Assembly (NCBI GenBank): GCA_001414345.1
Contig: LLCB01000315.1
Location: 1-64,000 of the forward strand
DNA from: Hymenoscyphus infarciens
Lineage: Eukaryota; Ascomycota; Leotiomycetes; Helotiales; Helotiaceae
Direction: 5' to 3'
Length of the DNA stretch: 64,000 bases
The notes below the pieces were generated by a model that was not told the origin of the DNA, made no database searches, and worked only from the letters and a program-made list of their open reading frames with translations. Positions 34,220-45,448 of the stretch are shown here, piece by piece (the first letter of the stretch is position 1; each line of letters starts with the position of its first letter). Both the position numbers and the translations under genes were made by a program.

Positions 34220-36142
34220 TCACGCCATCAGCAACGCATATCGTCCAAACTCCTTGTCTTCGAGTAGGAAAGGCCACTCGTCTTCGAACAAGCTAAGCGT
34301 AAATTCAATTCCTCCGTTCTAGAAAACTCCCGGGTTAGCATTCAGTTACGTGGTTGATAGGATCACCAGGGTTTGAAAAACATGAGAACAAATTATAAGA
34401 AAGAAAATTCGGATTCGAACCTTTTTTCGCGGCATAACGTAGCTCACCGGCACTTGTGATTTATTGCGATTGCTCATCTGTGGAAGCAGGGAGTCAGCAG
34501 GAAAGACGGAGAACGGTCCCGATGAATAGTAGAAATGTGGTAATGTGGTACATGTCAAAACATTCCCTTCACTTACCAGTGGGCGGGACCCCTCAGGGCA
34601 GCCTCCATTAGTAAACACGTTATCCCCAAAGCTTGGAGTAACCTCTGGAAGCAGCAACAACGAAGATATCGTAAACGTATCTTTGACAGTCAGAAAGCGC
34701 AAAGGTTGTAGACGAGCATAATCTGGTATCTGACGCAACAAATTATACGCATCCATTGTCGTCTCATGGTTGACTATGCGAGCGCTGATACGAATTGCTT
34801 GAGCAACCGAGGCAGTGCTGGAGTCGGGGCCGACCAATTGATTTAGAGGAATCGTAGGACGGTGGTGCACGCAACAGTTCCCTACATAGAATGGTGGCAG
34901 TTTTTGCGAAAAGTAGGGTCGAGCATCTTGTGCTACTTGCAGTTCGGCCAAAGAGTCTGAGTCCATGATAGCATCTGTTCCATGCTTCTTTCGGGCAGCT
35001 ATCCGTGCCTTCATAAGATTTTGCCAAAGCAACGCGACGAGAACATCATTTCCTATGGATATCGTTGAACTCAGTAAGTTATTCGTGAAGGCAAGGTCAC
35101 AAGATAATTCGAATGTTCAAGCAGGGGGGAAGAGAAACAAACCGGAGAATTCCGCCGTCCCTGAGTTTGTGGTGTTTTTTACAAGCTTTTTGAATGACGT
35201 TGGGGACATGTAAAAGACACGCGTGCTCATGACTTTTTCCCGTAGAGGCAGCCTGTCACGGCCAAGTGGGAATGGATCTTTGCCACCGGAACCGCGGTCA
35301 AGGCCGATAAGGGGGAAGATTGTGGAATCAGTTTCCGTGGCCGAATATTCTGTCGCTTCCTTGGTCCAGAGACGGTGCAGAACCGTTCGATCCCAGTTCT
35401 CCGACGGCAGTATTGGAAGAGAAATGGAGTTTCCTTGTGATTGCAAGCTTAGGACGCGGCAGTGATCCCCCCAAAGTTTGAAAAAGAGAGCCATTCCAGT
35501 GGCATCACACGCCGAGTGATGCATGGAACTGACCAATATACAAGCTCCTACAACACACGAAGAAGTTAGCACTTACTTAGAAATCGTCAGGCAAGAGACA
35601 AATTTCGAATTGAAGACCGTTACGAACCTGGGATGAAGTTGGCCTGTGCCGCTACAACTTCAACACCCTCATCTGAGATCGTGCTGTTTACGTATGAGGG
35701 TGGGATCCAAAGCACATCTTCGTCGGTAAAGACATCAAGTGGAAACCCTCGCGCCTTGAGATCGTCATAAGGAGCGTCCGACTTGAGCTCATTGAAGTGG
35801 AATTGGGGGCACTTTGGCTTTTCGGTATTGTCGACATCTGGGTTATAGCGAATCTCAAGCTGTCCTGGACGCCAGCCAGGAGTGTCGGGAGACTGCCGGT
35901 GAACCCTTCCATTCATCCATGGGACTTGTAAAAAGGCTCGACTTTCGCATTCCGGGAGTTAGCAAAATATATTTCAGTGGAAAACGCAGAAATACGTACT
36001 GTAGACCTTCTTGTAGATGTCGAAATACCTCTGCGGGGCTGATTGTAGGTTTGATGCCAAAATAAAAGGCATTTGGTATGTAGGTAGGCCGTGGCAAGTG
36101 GTCCAGCGGATCAAGAGGCACATGTGTCAATTTGGAAGCCAT
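34220..36142 (-). CDS. HxxxD-type acyltransferase (trichothecene 3-O-acetyltransferase-like)
   Basis: Six exons (36142-36000, 35941-35628, 35547-35143, 35052-34577, 34477-34421, 34318-34220) total 1,494 bp in frame, giving 497 residues. Family marks: an N-terminal substrate-tunnel segment ending FLQVPWMNGRVHRQSPDTPGW, the catalytic HxxxD motif as HHSACD (His codon 35516-35518, Asp 35504-35506), and the C-terminal GGIEFTLSLFEDEWPFL. The structural DFGWG motif is replaced by a SFGDN-like segment, which is common in distant members. It would move an acyl group from CoA (or from the PKS carrier) to a hydroxyl or amine. It is transcribed divergently from the P450, sharing about 500 bp of promoter. 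With a PKS lacking a release domain, a role in chain release or product acylation is plausible. Confidence 0.87.
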
Positions 36143-36639
36143 CACGATTGTTATGACAGCGTCTAGGATTTTTCAACTACAAAAAAATCAGGATTGAGAA
36201 TATTCAAAGAAAATATTTTGGGCAATTCTTACTAGAGAGTTTGGTGACGTTATTATCGTCAGCTATGCAGTATAGGCTGGTACACGGAGTTGCGGAGTAC
36301 TGTAAATTAAAATCTTCCCATTTCTTCTCGAGTGAATAGCGTCTCGGATGCCGAGGGGCAAAAAAGCACTCTCGATATAGAAGTCGTGCAGGTGGGGTGG
36401 ATCCAAAGCATCATACCACTCCAAATGCGTGTTTTCGGGACTTTCCTAAAACGTTCATCCCGATGCCCAACCCACGAAGCATGTTTTTGATATCGTAGCC
36501 GTGTCAGCTTACCAAATATCACTGTGATAAACATCGCTAGTCGGTGTTGCAGTACTTTGATGACCATTGAGTCACCACGGATTGTCCTTATAACACATTT
36601 GAATTTTTGGAGAAGAAGAAAACATCGTGATTGCTCACC
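36143..36639. promoter_or_regulatory. Shared divergent promoter, acyltransferase (-) and P450 (+)
   Basis: About 500 bp between the two start codons with no supported gene. The P450 start lies in a strong context (TCACCATGG). A 181-residue minus-strand frame at 36307-36852 overlaps P450 exon 1 and is a shadow. Confidence 0.6.
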
Positions 36640-38530
36640 ATGGGGATTACCTTGTTCCAGGCCGTAACGCTGGCTGTTGCCTTCGAGCTGTTCGGCATTG
36701 GAAAAGCCCTCCAAAAAAGTGATCATCCTTTTCCTGCTTCTTGGATAGCCGCCGTCGTTGGGATCAACTATAGCCTCCTCCTCTTCTACAATCTGGCAAT
36801 ATATCCGGTCTTCGTCGACCCGTTGCGCAACGTGCCTGGTCCAAGGGTACATCGTTCCCCGCTCGATGTTTGTTTTTGTTGACTGACTCTCCTAGTACGG
36901 AAATGTGTTGGCGCTCAAAGTCTGGTACAACCATGTTGTAACCAAAAGGAAGATAGCCGCCCAATTTTACACCGAAATAGCGAGAACTACCCCCAACGAT
37001 GGTATTATAGCTATCAGAAGCTTTGGATCCACTATGATCGTTCTTACCAAACCCGAAACAATAACTACAGTGCTTGTGAACGAGCGTTTGAACTACACCA
37101 AGCCTCCAATGCTGCGAAAGTTTCTCCGCCCCCTTCTAGGAGACGGTTTGGTCTTTCTTGAAGGCGAAGAGCACCGATTTGGACGCAAAAACACACAACC
37201 GGCATTTAACAGACAGCCGATCAATGATCTGTACCCCAGTGAGTACCCAGTTTCTCGGAGTAAAATGTCTCCTTTGGGGGTAAATCTTCGAGCTGAAACA
37301 TTCCTCGTTCGCGAAAATTATACAACACTTCCGTAGTCATTGAGATTCTCGTTCATTCTACTCCTCAAACATTCCTAAAGAAGTATACTGACTCCAAGAT
37401 CCTGTAGTGATGTGGAGTAAAGCCCAGGAAATGACCGACGTGATTATCAAGGCGATGGATCCAGGATCGGAGTCTGGGAAGGTAGAAATAGTTCGCTGGG
37501 CGACTAGAGTGTCACTCGACATCATTGGCCTGGCCGGCCTCGGGCACGACTTTCACTCGCTGACAGATGTGAAAGACAAGCTCGCCGGGGACTATGAAGA
37601 GCTCACCGAAACGACGTGGGGGAAGCTGTTATGGTTTCTTTTGAGTTCCAGACTTTCCCCGGAAATGACACGCTTTATCCTGCCCGGCATCAGCAAAACC
37701 ATGGAGGATAGAGTGAAATCCGTACGCACCATGTCGACCCAACTCATCTTTGACAAAATGGCGGCCACCAAGAACGGTGGAGACGGGCAGTTTGATATCC
37801 TGTCTTTGCTTATCAACTCGAACAACTTCAGTGAGGCTCAGCTCACCGACCACTTGCTCACCCTCCTGGTTTCTGGGTAAGTAATCGTCTAAAATCTGTT
37901 CCTCGTATATCAGCCACATAAACTGACACTACAAAAAGACATGAGACAACATCGGTGGGTTTTGTGTGGATTTGCTATCGACTCGCCATCCACCAGGATG
38001 TGCAGACGAAGCTGCGCACTGAAGTCCGGAACGCAATCGCAGGTGTTGAACCATCGCAGTTACCCTCCATCCTGGAAAATCTGCCTTATTTGAACGCCGT
38101 AATGCTTGAGGTCCTGCGTCTATATCCTCCGCTGCCCATGCAGTCGCGCGTCGCGGATGTCGATACCTTTCTGCTGGGACACCCACTTGCAAAGGGAACC
38201 CGAGTCTTGATACCCGCCTGGATCGTGAATCGTTCTCCTGAGTTTTGGGGCAGTGACGCCGATGAATTTCGGCCAGATCGTTGGATTGATGCAGATGGCA
38301 AGCACAACAACATGGGAGGCGGCAGTATCGGTAGCATGACCTTTGGGCGAGGGCCGAGAGGATGTATTGGCGAAAACTTTACAAAGGCTGAGATCAGGTG
38401 TATGGTGTGTGCCATGCTGAGCCGTTTCAAGTGGACACTGGACATGCCTATAGAAGAAGTTGTACCTTCGGGGAGTGTCACCGTCAGGCCCGCTAATGGG
38501 CTACATTTGACGATGAAGAAGATTTTCTAA
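36640..38530 (+). CDS. Cytochrome P450 monooxygenase
   Basis: Four exons (36640-36846, 36896-37238, 37408-37876, 37939-38530) give 536 residues in phase. An N-terminal membrane anchor (SWIAAVVGINYSLLLFYNLAIY) is followed by VPGPR. Then come the I-helix oxygen-activation site LVSGHETTS, spanning intron 3, the K-helix EVLRLYPP, the FRPDRW segment, and the heme loop FGRGPRGCIG with the Cys thiolate ligand at 38363-38365. It is an ER-bound oxygenase that would hydroxylate or further oxidise the polyketide; regiochemistry is unknown. The CYP family cannot be set by eye. Intron 2 is long (169 bp) and its 3' half resembles introns of the PKS and glycosyltransferase genes. Confidence 0.93.
37239..37407 (+). 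repeat. Introner-like intron, P450 intron 2
   Basis: Starts GTGAGTACCCAG. Its 3' part, CTCCTCAAACATTCCTAAAG followed by TATACTGACTCCAAGATCCTGTAG, resembles the 3' half of the glycosyltransferase intron (CCTCAAACATAATTCTTGAA, TTACTGACTTCGAGATCATC). Confidence 0.6.
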
Positions 38531-38715
38531 ATGAAACAAGGTCACGTTATTGGGGGGGGGGGGGACTGTCACGTGCAACTGTGCTCCACCGAAGCGGCGT
38601 ATGCCGTTTTTGGCATGCTCCGTAGCACCATATATATTGCCTATCAATCACCCAAAAACATAAAGGACATTTCTCAGACTCCATTTTTCTTCTTTGATTT
38701 GTTTTTTCCGCGATT

Positions 38716-39901
38716 ATGGCGTTTTTGAGTTGGCCGTATGTTGAAGGTGTATCAGCATGGGGGAAAATGACTTCTGCAACCAGGTGACCTAATTGCTGAA
38801 ACCGTACAAAACACGACTAACGACCTATATCTCAACAGATTTTGTGAACTAGTCTGATTCTACGCCCCTCTACTTATCTCTGGTGGTTCTAATGAAACGC
38901 AGAATAATTATTTCACAACTTATATCGCAGGTTTCATTAACACGTTTACCAATCTCTCATACGGTCTTTATACCATTTCGTTGTCATGCTAAAACGGCCA
39001 TATACCAATAACAATGAATTGTGTTAATAATGGGAACAGTGTATCTTGGAATTCGTGGAATTATTAACTCCAAAAATCACCCTTTAACCAATTGCACAAC
39101 CATTCGCCTTTGCTACATGTCATTACTCGTCGTCGGAGCATGTTCAACTATATTCCACTCCAACGTCAAGTATTTCGCTCAGATACGTAAGTGTCGCATT
39201 ATTTATTTGCTCCTAGACTAAATCCATTAAAGGTCTTCTTCAGAAAAAACAATTCAACGAGAGAGATATGACTAACCCGCATATTCCCAATAAACAGTAG
39301 ATCAAGCATCCATCCTCCTCCCTACATCCACCATCCTCTACGCCTCATTCAGCTTCGCACTCGCTCCTCTACCTCGTCTCCTTCTCGCTTCCGGTCTTTC
39401 GCTCGCTTCCGCAATCCTGGTTTCCTACCATGCGATGTACCATTCCCAAAAGATCTTCGGCCTCATATTCCTCTTTTTAGTTTTCATTATCGTGACACGA
39501 TGCATGGTCCTTCTTTCCAGAGTTACAGAGAAAAAGGCGAAGAAAGAGATGAGAAGTCTGGTGCTATTTGGAAGTGGTAAGTTCTTGCTCACAACTGGTG
39601 GGAAAGAAAATTAATTGGAGATATAGTACTCTTTGTAGCAGGTAGTATGGCTTTTAATCTCGACCGGGACTATTGCGCACAGTTGAGAGCAATGCGGGAA
39701 GTTGTGGGTCTCCCTTGGGGATTTGTGTTGGAGATGCATGGGTGGTGGCATATTTGCAGTGGATTGGCGGTATATTACTTCATTGTGCTGGTCGAGTATT
39801 TGCGTCTTTACCTCGTTACTGGTGGAGCAGAAATCAGGTTAGAATGGAAAAGTGTGGTGGTTCTTCCTAGATTGGAAGTACAGAATACGAAGGCTACATA
39901 G
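38716..39901 (+). CDS. Alkaline ceramidase (aPHC) family membrane protein
   Basis: A multi-exon gene starting MAFLSWPYVEGVSAWGKMT (38716), with small following exons (CELNNYFTTYIAGFINTFT near 38840-38970), then VYLGIRGII, LCYMSLLVVGACSTIFHSNVKY, a hydrophobic exon (FSFALAPLPRLLLASGLS) and a final exon ending at 39901. The C-terminal AMREVVGLPWGFVLEMHGWWHICSGLAVYYF closely follows the alkaline phytoceramidase pattern (LPW..LE.HAWWH), with the zinc-binding HxxxH-type His residues. SxxxFH is present upstream as STIFHSNVK. About seven membrane segments are expected, in ER or Golgi. It would cleave the amide of ceramide or phytoceramide. Exon borders in the first 350 bp are tentative. It is the convergent neighbour of the glycosyltransferase. 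Confidence 0.8.
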
Positions 39902-40256
39902 TTTGAGAGATTGAGAGAACAACTGTATGAGAGCACAGCCACGACAAGACAAAAGTAGAATTTATATACCGGATTCACGGGTGTCGAATCCTGCTTACAA
40001 CTTGGCAAGCTATCTATTCCCATGGAAAAGGCCTAATAATGAAGCTTTGGTCTATTCTAGTGCAACAATTATGACTCCAAGCCGTATGATTCTCCCCGCT
40101 GTGTGTACTGATATCGTGTACATCTAAGCCTAGGTAGTTTCCCTATTTTCTAACGGAGCTTTCTTTTTTATTTCCCACGTACACTATATACTAATATTCG
40201 ACTCCGCCATTCCCTTTCCGGTACTATATGCCTTGTTCTGCGATCAAATTATGATA

Positions 40257-42002
40257 TCAAGCATACCCAGAAGCCGCCAACTGCTCCACCTCTCGTGCGG
40301 CAACATCCCTCCCTAAGGATCTTCTAGCAAGTTCCCCAAAAGACGCTGCATTTTTTGCCATCGAACTTGCCTGGCTACCATCAACGGAAAGCAAGACAGC
40401 CTCTTGAAGACATTCAGCTGTCCAATTCGGACTAGTTTCACGACATCCCCAAGTGCCTATATCCAGTCTTTCAACAAGTGATGCATAATCATATAAGTCT
40501 ACCCATTGAGGTAGAATAACCTGAGGAACACCGGCCCTATTTCTGTTAGTACAGTTCTTTGGAAAAGAAAAGAAGAAGCACGAATCTGTTCTCGGGAAAG
40601 AAGAGGTATGAAATTGAGCTTACCCCAGCGAGTCATGATAGCACCCCGCGCCTCCATGATGAACGAATGTTAATATATTCCCCTCTTGTAAAAGCGTAGG
40701 TGGTTCCACCTCCAACCACTTTTCAATCCTTAGGCGACCTCCTAACTCTTCCACAGCAGTCTTCATGAACTGATCGTCATACTCGCCCCGTCTTTGCATC
40801 TTCCACAAAATCTGTACATCTGTTTGCTTCAAAACATTCTGTATGGCTGCGGATGATCTCGAAGTCAGTAATGCCCTTTCAAGAATTATGTTTGAGGAAT
40901 TTGAGGAGGAGGTTGTGTCTCAGCCCTTCTGAAACAACCCAAACGGGAAAAATAAACTCGGAAAACACCCACCTTCAAGCATTGCTCGCGCTTGCCACTC
41001 ATGATATTTGAACCCACTCCCCAAACAAATCAAGACCGTTGGCTTCTTTGTCCAGTCCAGTAGCTCCAACGCCGCAGGAGATTTCTTCTCCAACCCAGCC
41101 AGATTGATTGGTCCAGTCAATGTGACATTTACCGGCATTCTCGCTACTGGTAAATGAGCACCTGGTAGTGTTTGGGTTATCCAAGGGACATCCGGTCTAT
41201 AGAGACCCATAAAGTCGATCGGCTTTTTAATTCCCTTCTTCTCCAACAGCTTTCTCTTTGCCGAAATCTCCGGAAGATACAGAATTCCTCGTATGATTTT
41301 GAAGTTGATGTACATATTTGCTGGAATAAGCTTCCATGGAACAGGATACGGGAATCCTGAACCCAAAGCGGGATATTTCCAAAACAAAGTCCATGGGGGC
41401 TGCTGTCCAGCGGGTAATAAATCCGACAAGACATTGGGCGTGATAATGGCGTGGAGTCGATTCTTTTGACGAGCAGCATTGATCCCTGGCGCAAGGAGTG
41501 CATCTAGGACGATAACTGCAGGATCGATCTCTTCGATCAGGCGATCGCAAGACTCGTAAAGGGTCCAATAAGCCTCCGCTGACCATGGTGCGATGTAAAA
41601 TCCCATGTTCTTTCCAAATCTTTCTACTGAAGCTAGCCCCGGTGCATGTGCGTGCTCACTATGATCTATTTTTTTTGTCAAACTGTCGGTGTATCCGAGC
41701 CCGGGCAGTGGATGGAAGTCGACCGACTTTCCGTTGGCTGCCAGTCTTGCAATATGTTGCACCCTCTTTTCAACCTTGGGGAAAGATGCATAGTGGATCG
41801 TGAGCTGTGAATCCTTTTGGAGAAGAGAATATAGAGTCGAAAGGTGTACATTATAAAGGCCGGGGTGTTCATTGGTTATGAAAAGAATGGTATTGTTTTT
41901 GCCCTGGGTAATTGGAGGGGGAGCATTTTCAGGTTTTAACCAAGAGAATAAAATAGCGCAAAGTCCAACAAAGAATGCGGTGATAGTAGCTTGTCGTAAC
42001 AT
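40257..42002 (-). CDS. UDP-glycosyltransferase (GT1 family), membrane-anchored
   Basis: Three exons (42002-40973, 40846-40624, 40536-40257) give 510 residues in frame. I chose the Met at 42002 because it starts a signal-anchor (MLRQATITAFFVGLCAILFSWL); an upstream in-frame Met at 42137 would put 45 residues before it. The N-terminal half begins with a Rossmann strand (NTILFITNEHPGLYNVHLSTL). The C-terminal half has PTVLICLGSGFK and the donor-binding signature FVHHGGAGCYHDSLGAGVPQVILPQWVD, the GT1 equivalent of the UDPGT motif. It would transfer a sugar from a UDP-sugar to a small lipophilic acceptor, possibly the PKS product. Its first intron resembles a PKS intron. No premature stops. Confidence 0.87.
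40847..40972 (-). repeat. Introner-like intron in the glycosyltransferase gene
   Basis: 126-bp intron starting GTGGGTGTTTTCCGAGTT on the minus strand. It aligns end to end with the PKS intron at 20911-21038, although the two genes are unrelated. Confidence 0.75.
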
Positions 42003-42431
42003 TGCTGCACTCCTGGATTCCCGGCTCGATGCAATCTTGAAGTTAGGTAGCCAAATAAATGAGTGAACAAAACTCGGGATGAGGTGAAAATTGTCGTAGT
42101 AGGAAACTTGGATTATCGTCCTCCTGCAGCCAACCAACAGAGGTGTTAACTCGCCACCGAGTACGGAGGTAGTTGTGTTGGTGGTTTATTGTAAAAATAC
42201 CAATGTGGTACGGTCCGAATGGACGCTAGCTAGAATAGGAAGTCGCCGGAAGTCTGAGAACATAAGTCTAAGACCGAGACGGAAAAAACGTCGGTTTTTC
42301 CACTCTAGACACTCTATAACGAAACGTAGTTTCTATACTCCTAGCTACTTAGAAAAAACTATGAAAAATGTAGCGAGAATTAGAATAGCCTTATTAATAA
42401 TTATAATAGTTCCTATATATATAAGTTACGT
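42003..42431. other. Glycosyltransferase promoter grading into AT-rich DNA
   Basis: Composition changes near 42.15 kb, from balanced to AT/TpA-rich. A 96-residue frame at 42175-42465 crosses the boundary and has no recognised features. Confidence 0.5.
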
Positions 42432-42741
42432 TGTTATAATAATACGAAATATATACTACTATTAAAGAGGTATATAGAAGTATATTCAGTAGAATAACGT
42501 ATATAAATACTAGGCTCTAATATAGAAGAAAATAATAAACTAGTCTTTTCTAACTCTAGAAGAGTAGATAGCTATATATAAGAAGTCTAAAACTAAATAG
42601 TCTACGTCGGCTAATATAAAAGCCTAAACTCTACGAAGTCTATTCAAAAGTCTAGACCGACGTACGTAATCTTTTTAAATTAGATAATATAAAATAATAT
42701 AGCTAAAAGCTAAATATACTATCTCTTCAGTTATCCTTACA
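42432..42741 (+). repeat. RIP-decayed solo LTR of the 4.1-kb element family
   Basis: Starts TGTTATAATAATACGAAATA, contains TATATAAATACTAGGCTCTA and TACGTCGGCTAATA, and ends CCTTACA. It aligns with 3875-4190. No directly adjacent interior was recognised. Confidence 0.65.
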
Positions 42742-43339
42742 CCCTACGTATAGACGCGTTCAGTAGTCCGGTTTAAAACTACTCTTATTTAGAGTAGTTT
42801 TAGACTAAAATCTAGGTAGCTTCGAACTACGATGCTACTAAGCTAGTTTAGGAGTGCTAAGATATCAATTAAAGCTATTTACACTTACTCTATATATAAT
42901 AGAGGTGCGCCTCTTTCTATCTCTTTATTTAATCTCTCCTACTCTCTTAATAACTCCTATCTTATAGAATTCTTTCTAGTTAAGAAACACGTCTATAGAG
43001 CGTACTTAAGAGGCCTTCTTTTTAAGGACTTTTTTAGTAGCTTTTAAGGCTCTTTTAGTAGGAGTAGTATTAGCCTTATAAGAGGAGGTATATTAATTAA
43101 AAAGAAGTAATAAAAGAGTATAAAAGTAGCAGTGGAAGTAGTAGAAGTAGTAGAAGTAGTAGAAGTAGGTAGGCTCGTATTATAGGCTAACTTATACTAA
43201 ATAATCATTTTTTTTAGTAGAGCTTTTTAAACATAAGAATATAGATAAATCATTATTAAATTTCTATATCGTTATATACTTTAGTAGAGTTTAAAGAATA
43301 AGATAATAATTTAAATATTTAGTCGCGTCAGAGTTAGAA
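42742..43339. other. AT-rich relic DNA, nothing recognised
   Basis: Includes a short GTAGAAGTA trinucleotide-like run near 43130-43165. No coding capacity. Confidence 0.5.
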
Positions 43340-44790
43340 ATATAAGATTAGAACCGCGTTCTACTAAGTTACGTAGAGTATAAGAATAACTAAAGAGATA
43401 GCTAAATCTTATATATAGCGAGTACTCTCGGCTATCTAGAATAGCCTTAGTAATAAGCTATTATAAAAATTATCGTAAGCGAGATATCGGTTTTAGGTCT
43501 AAATCGTAGCTAACCTAGTTTGTAGAAACTTATAAAAGAGACTTTATTTCTAATTATTTTATATTAAAGTATAAGTATCTACGTTCGTATTTATTAAAAG
43601 AGTATAGATCTAAGCTATCTTATAAGTTAGAAAGAGTTTAAAGAAGAGTTAGAAAGTATTTAGTCGAGATTAATAGTAATAACTTAGCTATAAGCTTGCT
43701 TCTTTTGTTCTAATAGAAAGCGTATTTTAACTAATTTATATCTAATTTAAAAAATTCAAATAAAACTAAACTTCTAGGTCTAGCTAGAAGTAAAAGGAAG
43801 TAAGACTTCTTTTAGAGTTAGTAGAGTCTTAGCTAGTTAAAACGAAGTTATTACTAAATATTATCGTATTATCTAAGTATCTAGAAATAATAAAAGAGAT
43901 AGTTTTAACTAGTTAAAAGAGTTATTACTAAATATTAAAATTATTATCTAAAGTTTAAGATAATAAAAAGAGAGATATTTTCAAGTACGATATTTATCTA
44001 TACTATCGTATAAACTATATTTCTTAGGCTCGTAGACTATCTTATTCTCTTTAGCGATTCAGGTCTAAACTAAAGTACTAATTTCTCGTAACTTAGCGTT
44101 TTAGTATATCTTCTTATTTATAGCTAAAAGATTAGATATTATTTTAATAAAGTTATAATTCTATTATCTCTTTCTTATAGCAGCTAAGTTTTAAAGCTAT
44201 AGTATAATCTTCTCTTATATATAAATGAATCTTTCTAATTCTTATATCTCTTTAAATATAGCTATACTTAAAAAGTAACTCTTAAAATCAGCAAAAGTCT
44301 CTTTAGCGTCTATCTATAAGAATCTAAAAGCGTTCTAAGTATTCTCTATCTTATAACTAGTTAAAAAGTATATATCTAAAAAGGTAATTATATCTTAAAA
44401 GTTATAGAAAGTGAGATCTGACTTAGACTAGTACCTAGGCTTAAGATAATCCCTCGCTAGCCTAGATATTATACTCTAAATAAGAGCTTTACGTGTTAGA
44501 GATAAACTATAGTAGTCGGTATTTATATAGAGTCTATTACGTACTAATATCTTCTATTATTAGTATATAGAGAAAATACTATTATTTAAAGGTTTAATCT
44601 TTTTAGTTATCTTACTTTTTTAGAATTAGAGAGTATTCGAAGTGTCTTCGGTGCTATATTAGATAGAGGAACGTTAGAAGGTATTAGAGATAGTAGCCTA
44701 TTACTAAAAGAGATATAAATTAAAGCTTAGAAGCGAAGATTAGTTCGAATAAGAGTTTAAGTAAGAGTCTAAATTTTCTATTAAGAACTA
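43340..44790 (+). mobile_element. 5'-truncated copy of the tandem-repeat LTR element
   Basis: The 3' part of an LTR (TATATAGCGAGTACTCTCGG...) ends near 43465. It is followed by the same leader as at 4290-4500, two to three tandem units (TTAGCTAGTTAAAACGAAG type, 43810-43975), and the same downstream segment as 5560-6990 with internal deletions. All copies share RIP-type transitions. Confidence 0.6.
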
Positions 44791-45448
44791 AAAAGTATAG
44801 ACTTAATAGATAAATACAGATAGCTACGGACCGTGGGCCTACTATATAACCTATAAGCCGAGAGTTTTAGTGTTTCTTACGTAACCTGTGTTTTTAAAGT
44901 GGCCTGAACACCGGATATAGCCCGTGTAAAGTAGTATAAGGTGACAAGTTATCTTCATAGCTTCAACGACTTATTAGCTTTGCAAATTCTCCAAAGGTTT
45001 CAGATTAGAGCACTACTTGAAATGAGACAAAACTAAAAAGGATCTAAAATAACAAATAGAAAAAGTGGCAATTCAGAAAAAGCTCTTTACGAGGACCAGT
45101 GGTAACGTTACCAGGACAGTACCGGAGCTCGGTTACCCCAAAGCTGCAGTTGTTACGATACCCCGCCTCATTGTGTTACCTGAACATGAAAACGTTGATT
45201 GTTTCAAATTTAAAGAGCTCTTTACTAGGGAAGCCCGAGGAGATTTTTATTTTTGGCCCATTCTAAGAATGGCATGGGTGCTGATCCTCTTGATAGAAAC
45301 TTTTTGTGAATATCTTTGAACAAGTAACCCTCCAATTTCCAGGAGGGAGATCCCTTCTTCCAATTCAGTGTACTTCCTTTTACAGTTTCGATCCCCAAGT
45401 TTTCTTCAATTTTAACCAATTTTCAAAAGGTTTTGAACAGTTTCTATC
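44791..45448. other. Balanced-composition stretch, no supported gene
   Basis: RIP-type composition ends near 44.85 kb. An 84-residue frame (45065-45319) has no recognisable family. Probably the promoter of the decayed rhodopsin-like gene. Confidence 0.45.

Noticed and set aside
34405..34425. GGTTCGAATCC on the minus strand, like a tRNA T-loop
   Set aside because: It sits at an intron donor of the acyltransferase gene; no acceptor stem, D-arm or anticodon arm could be folded around it.
36307..36852. 181-residue minus-strand frame
   Set aside because: Overlaps P450 exon 1 and the shared promoter; the P450 reading has anchor and PGPR motifs, so this is a shadow frame.
45065..45319. 84-residue open frame upstream of the rhodopsin-like pseudogene
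   Set aside because: No family resemblance and no supporting gene structure; probably chance.
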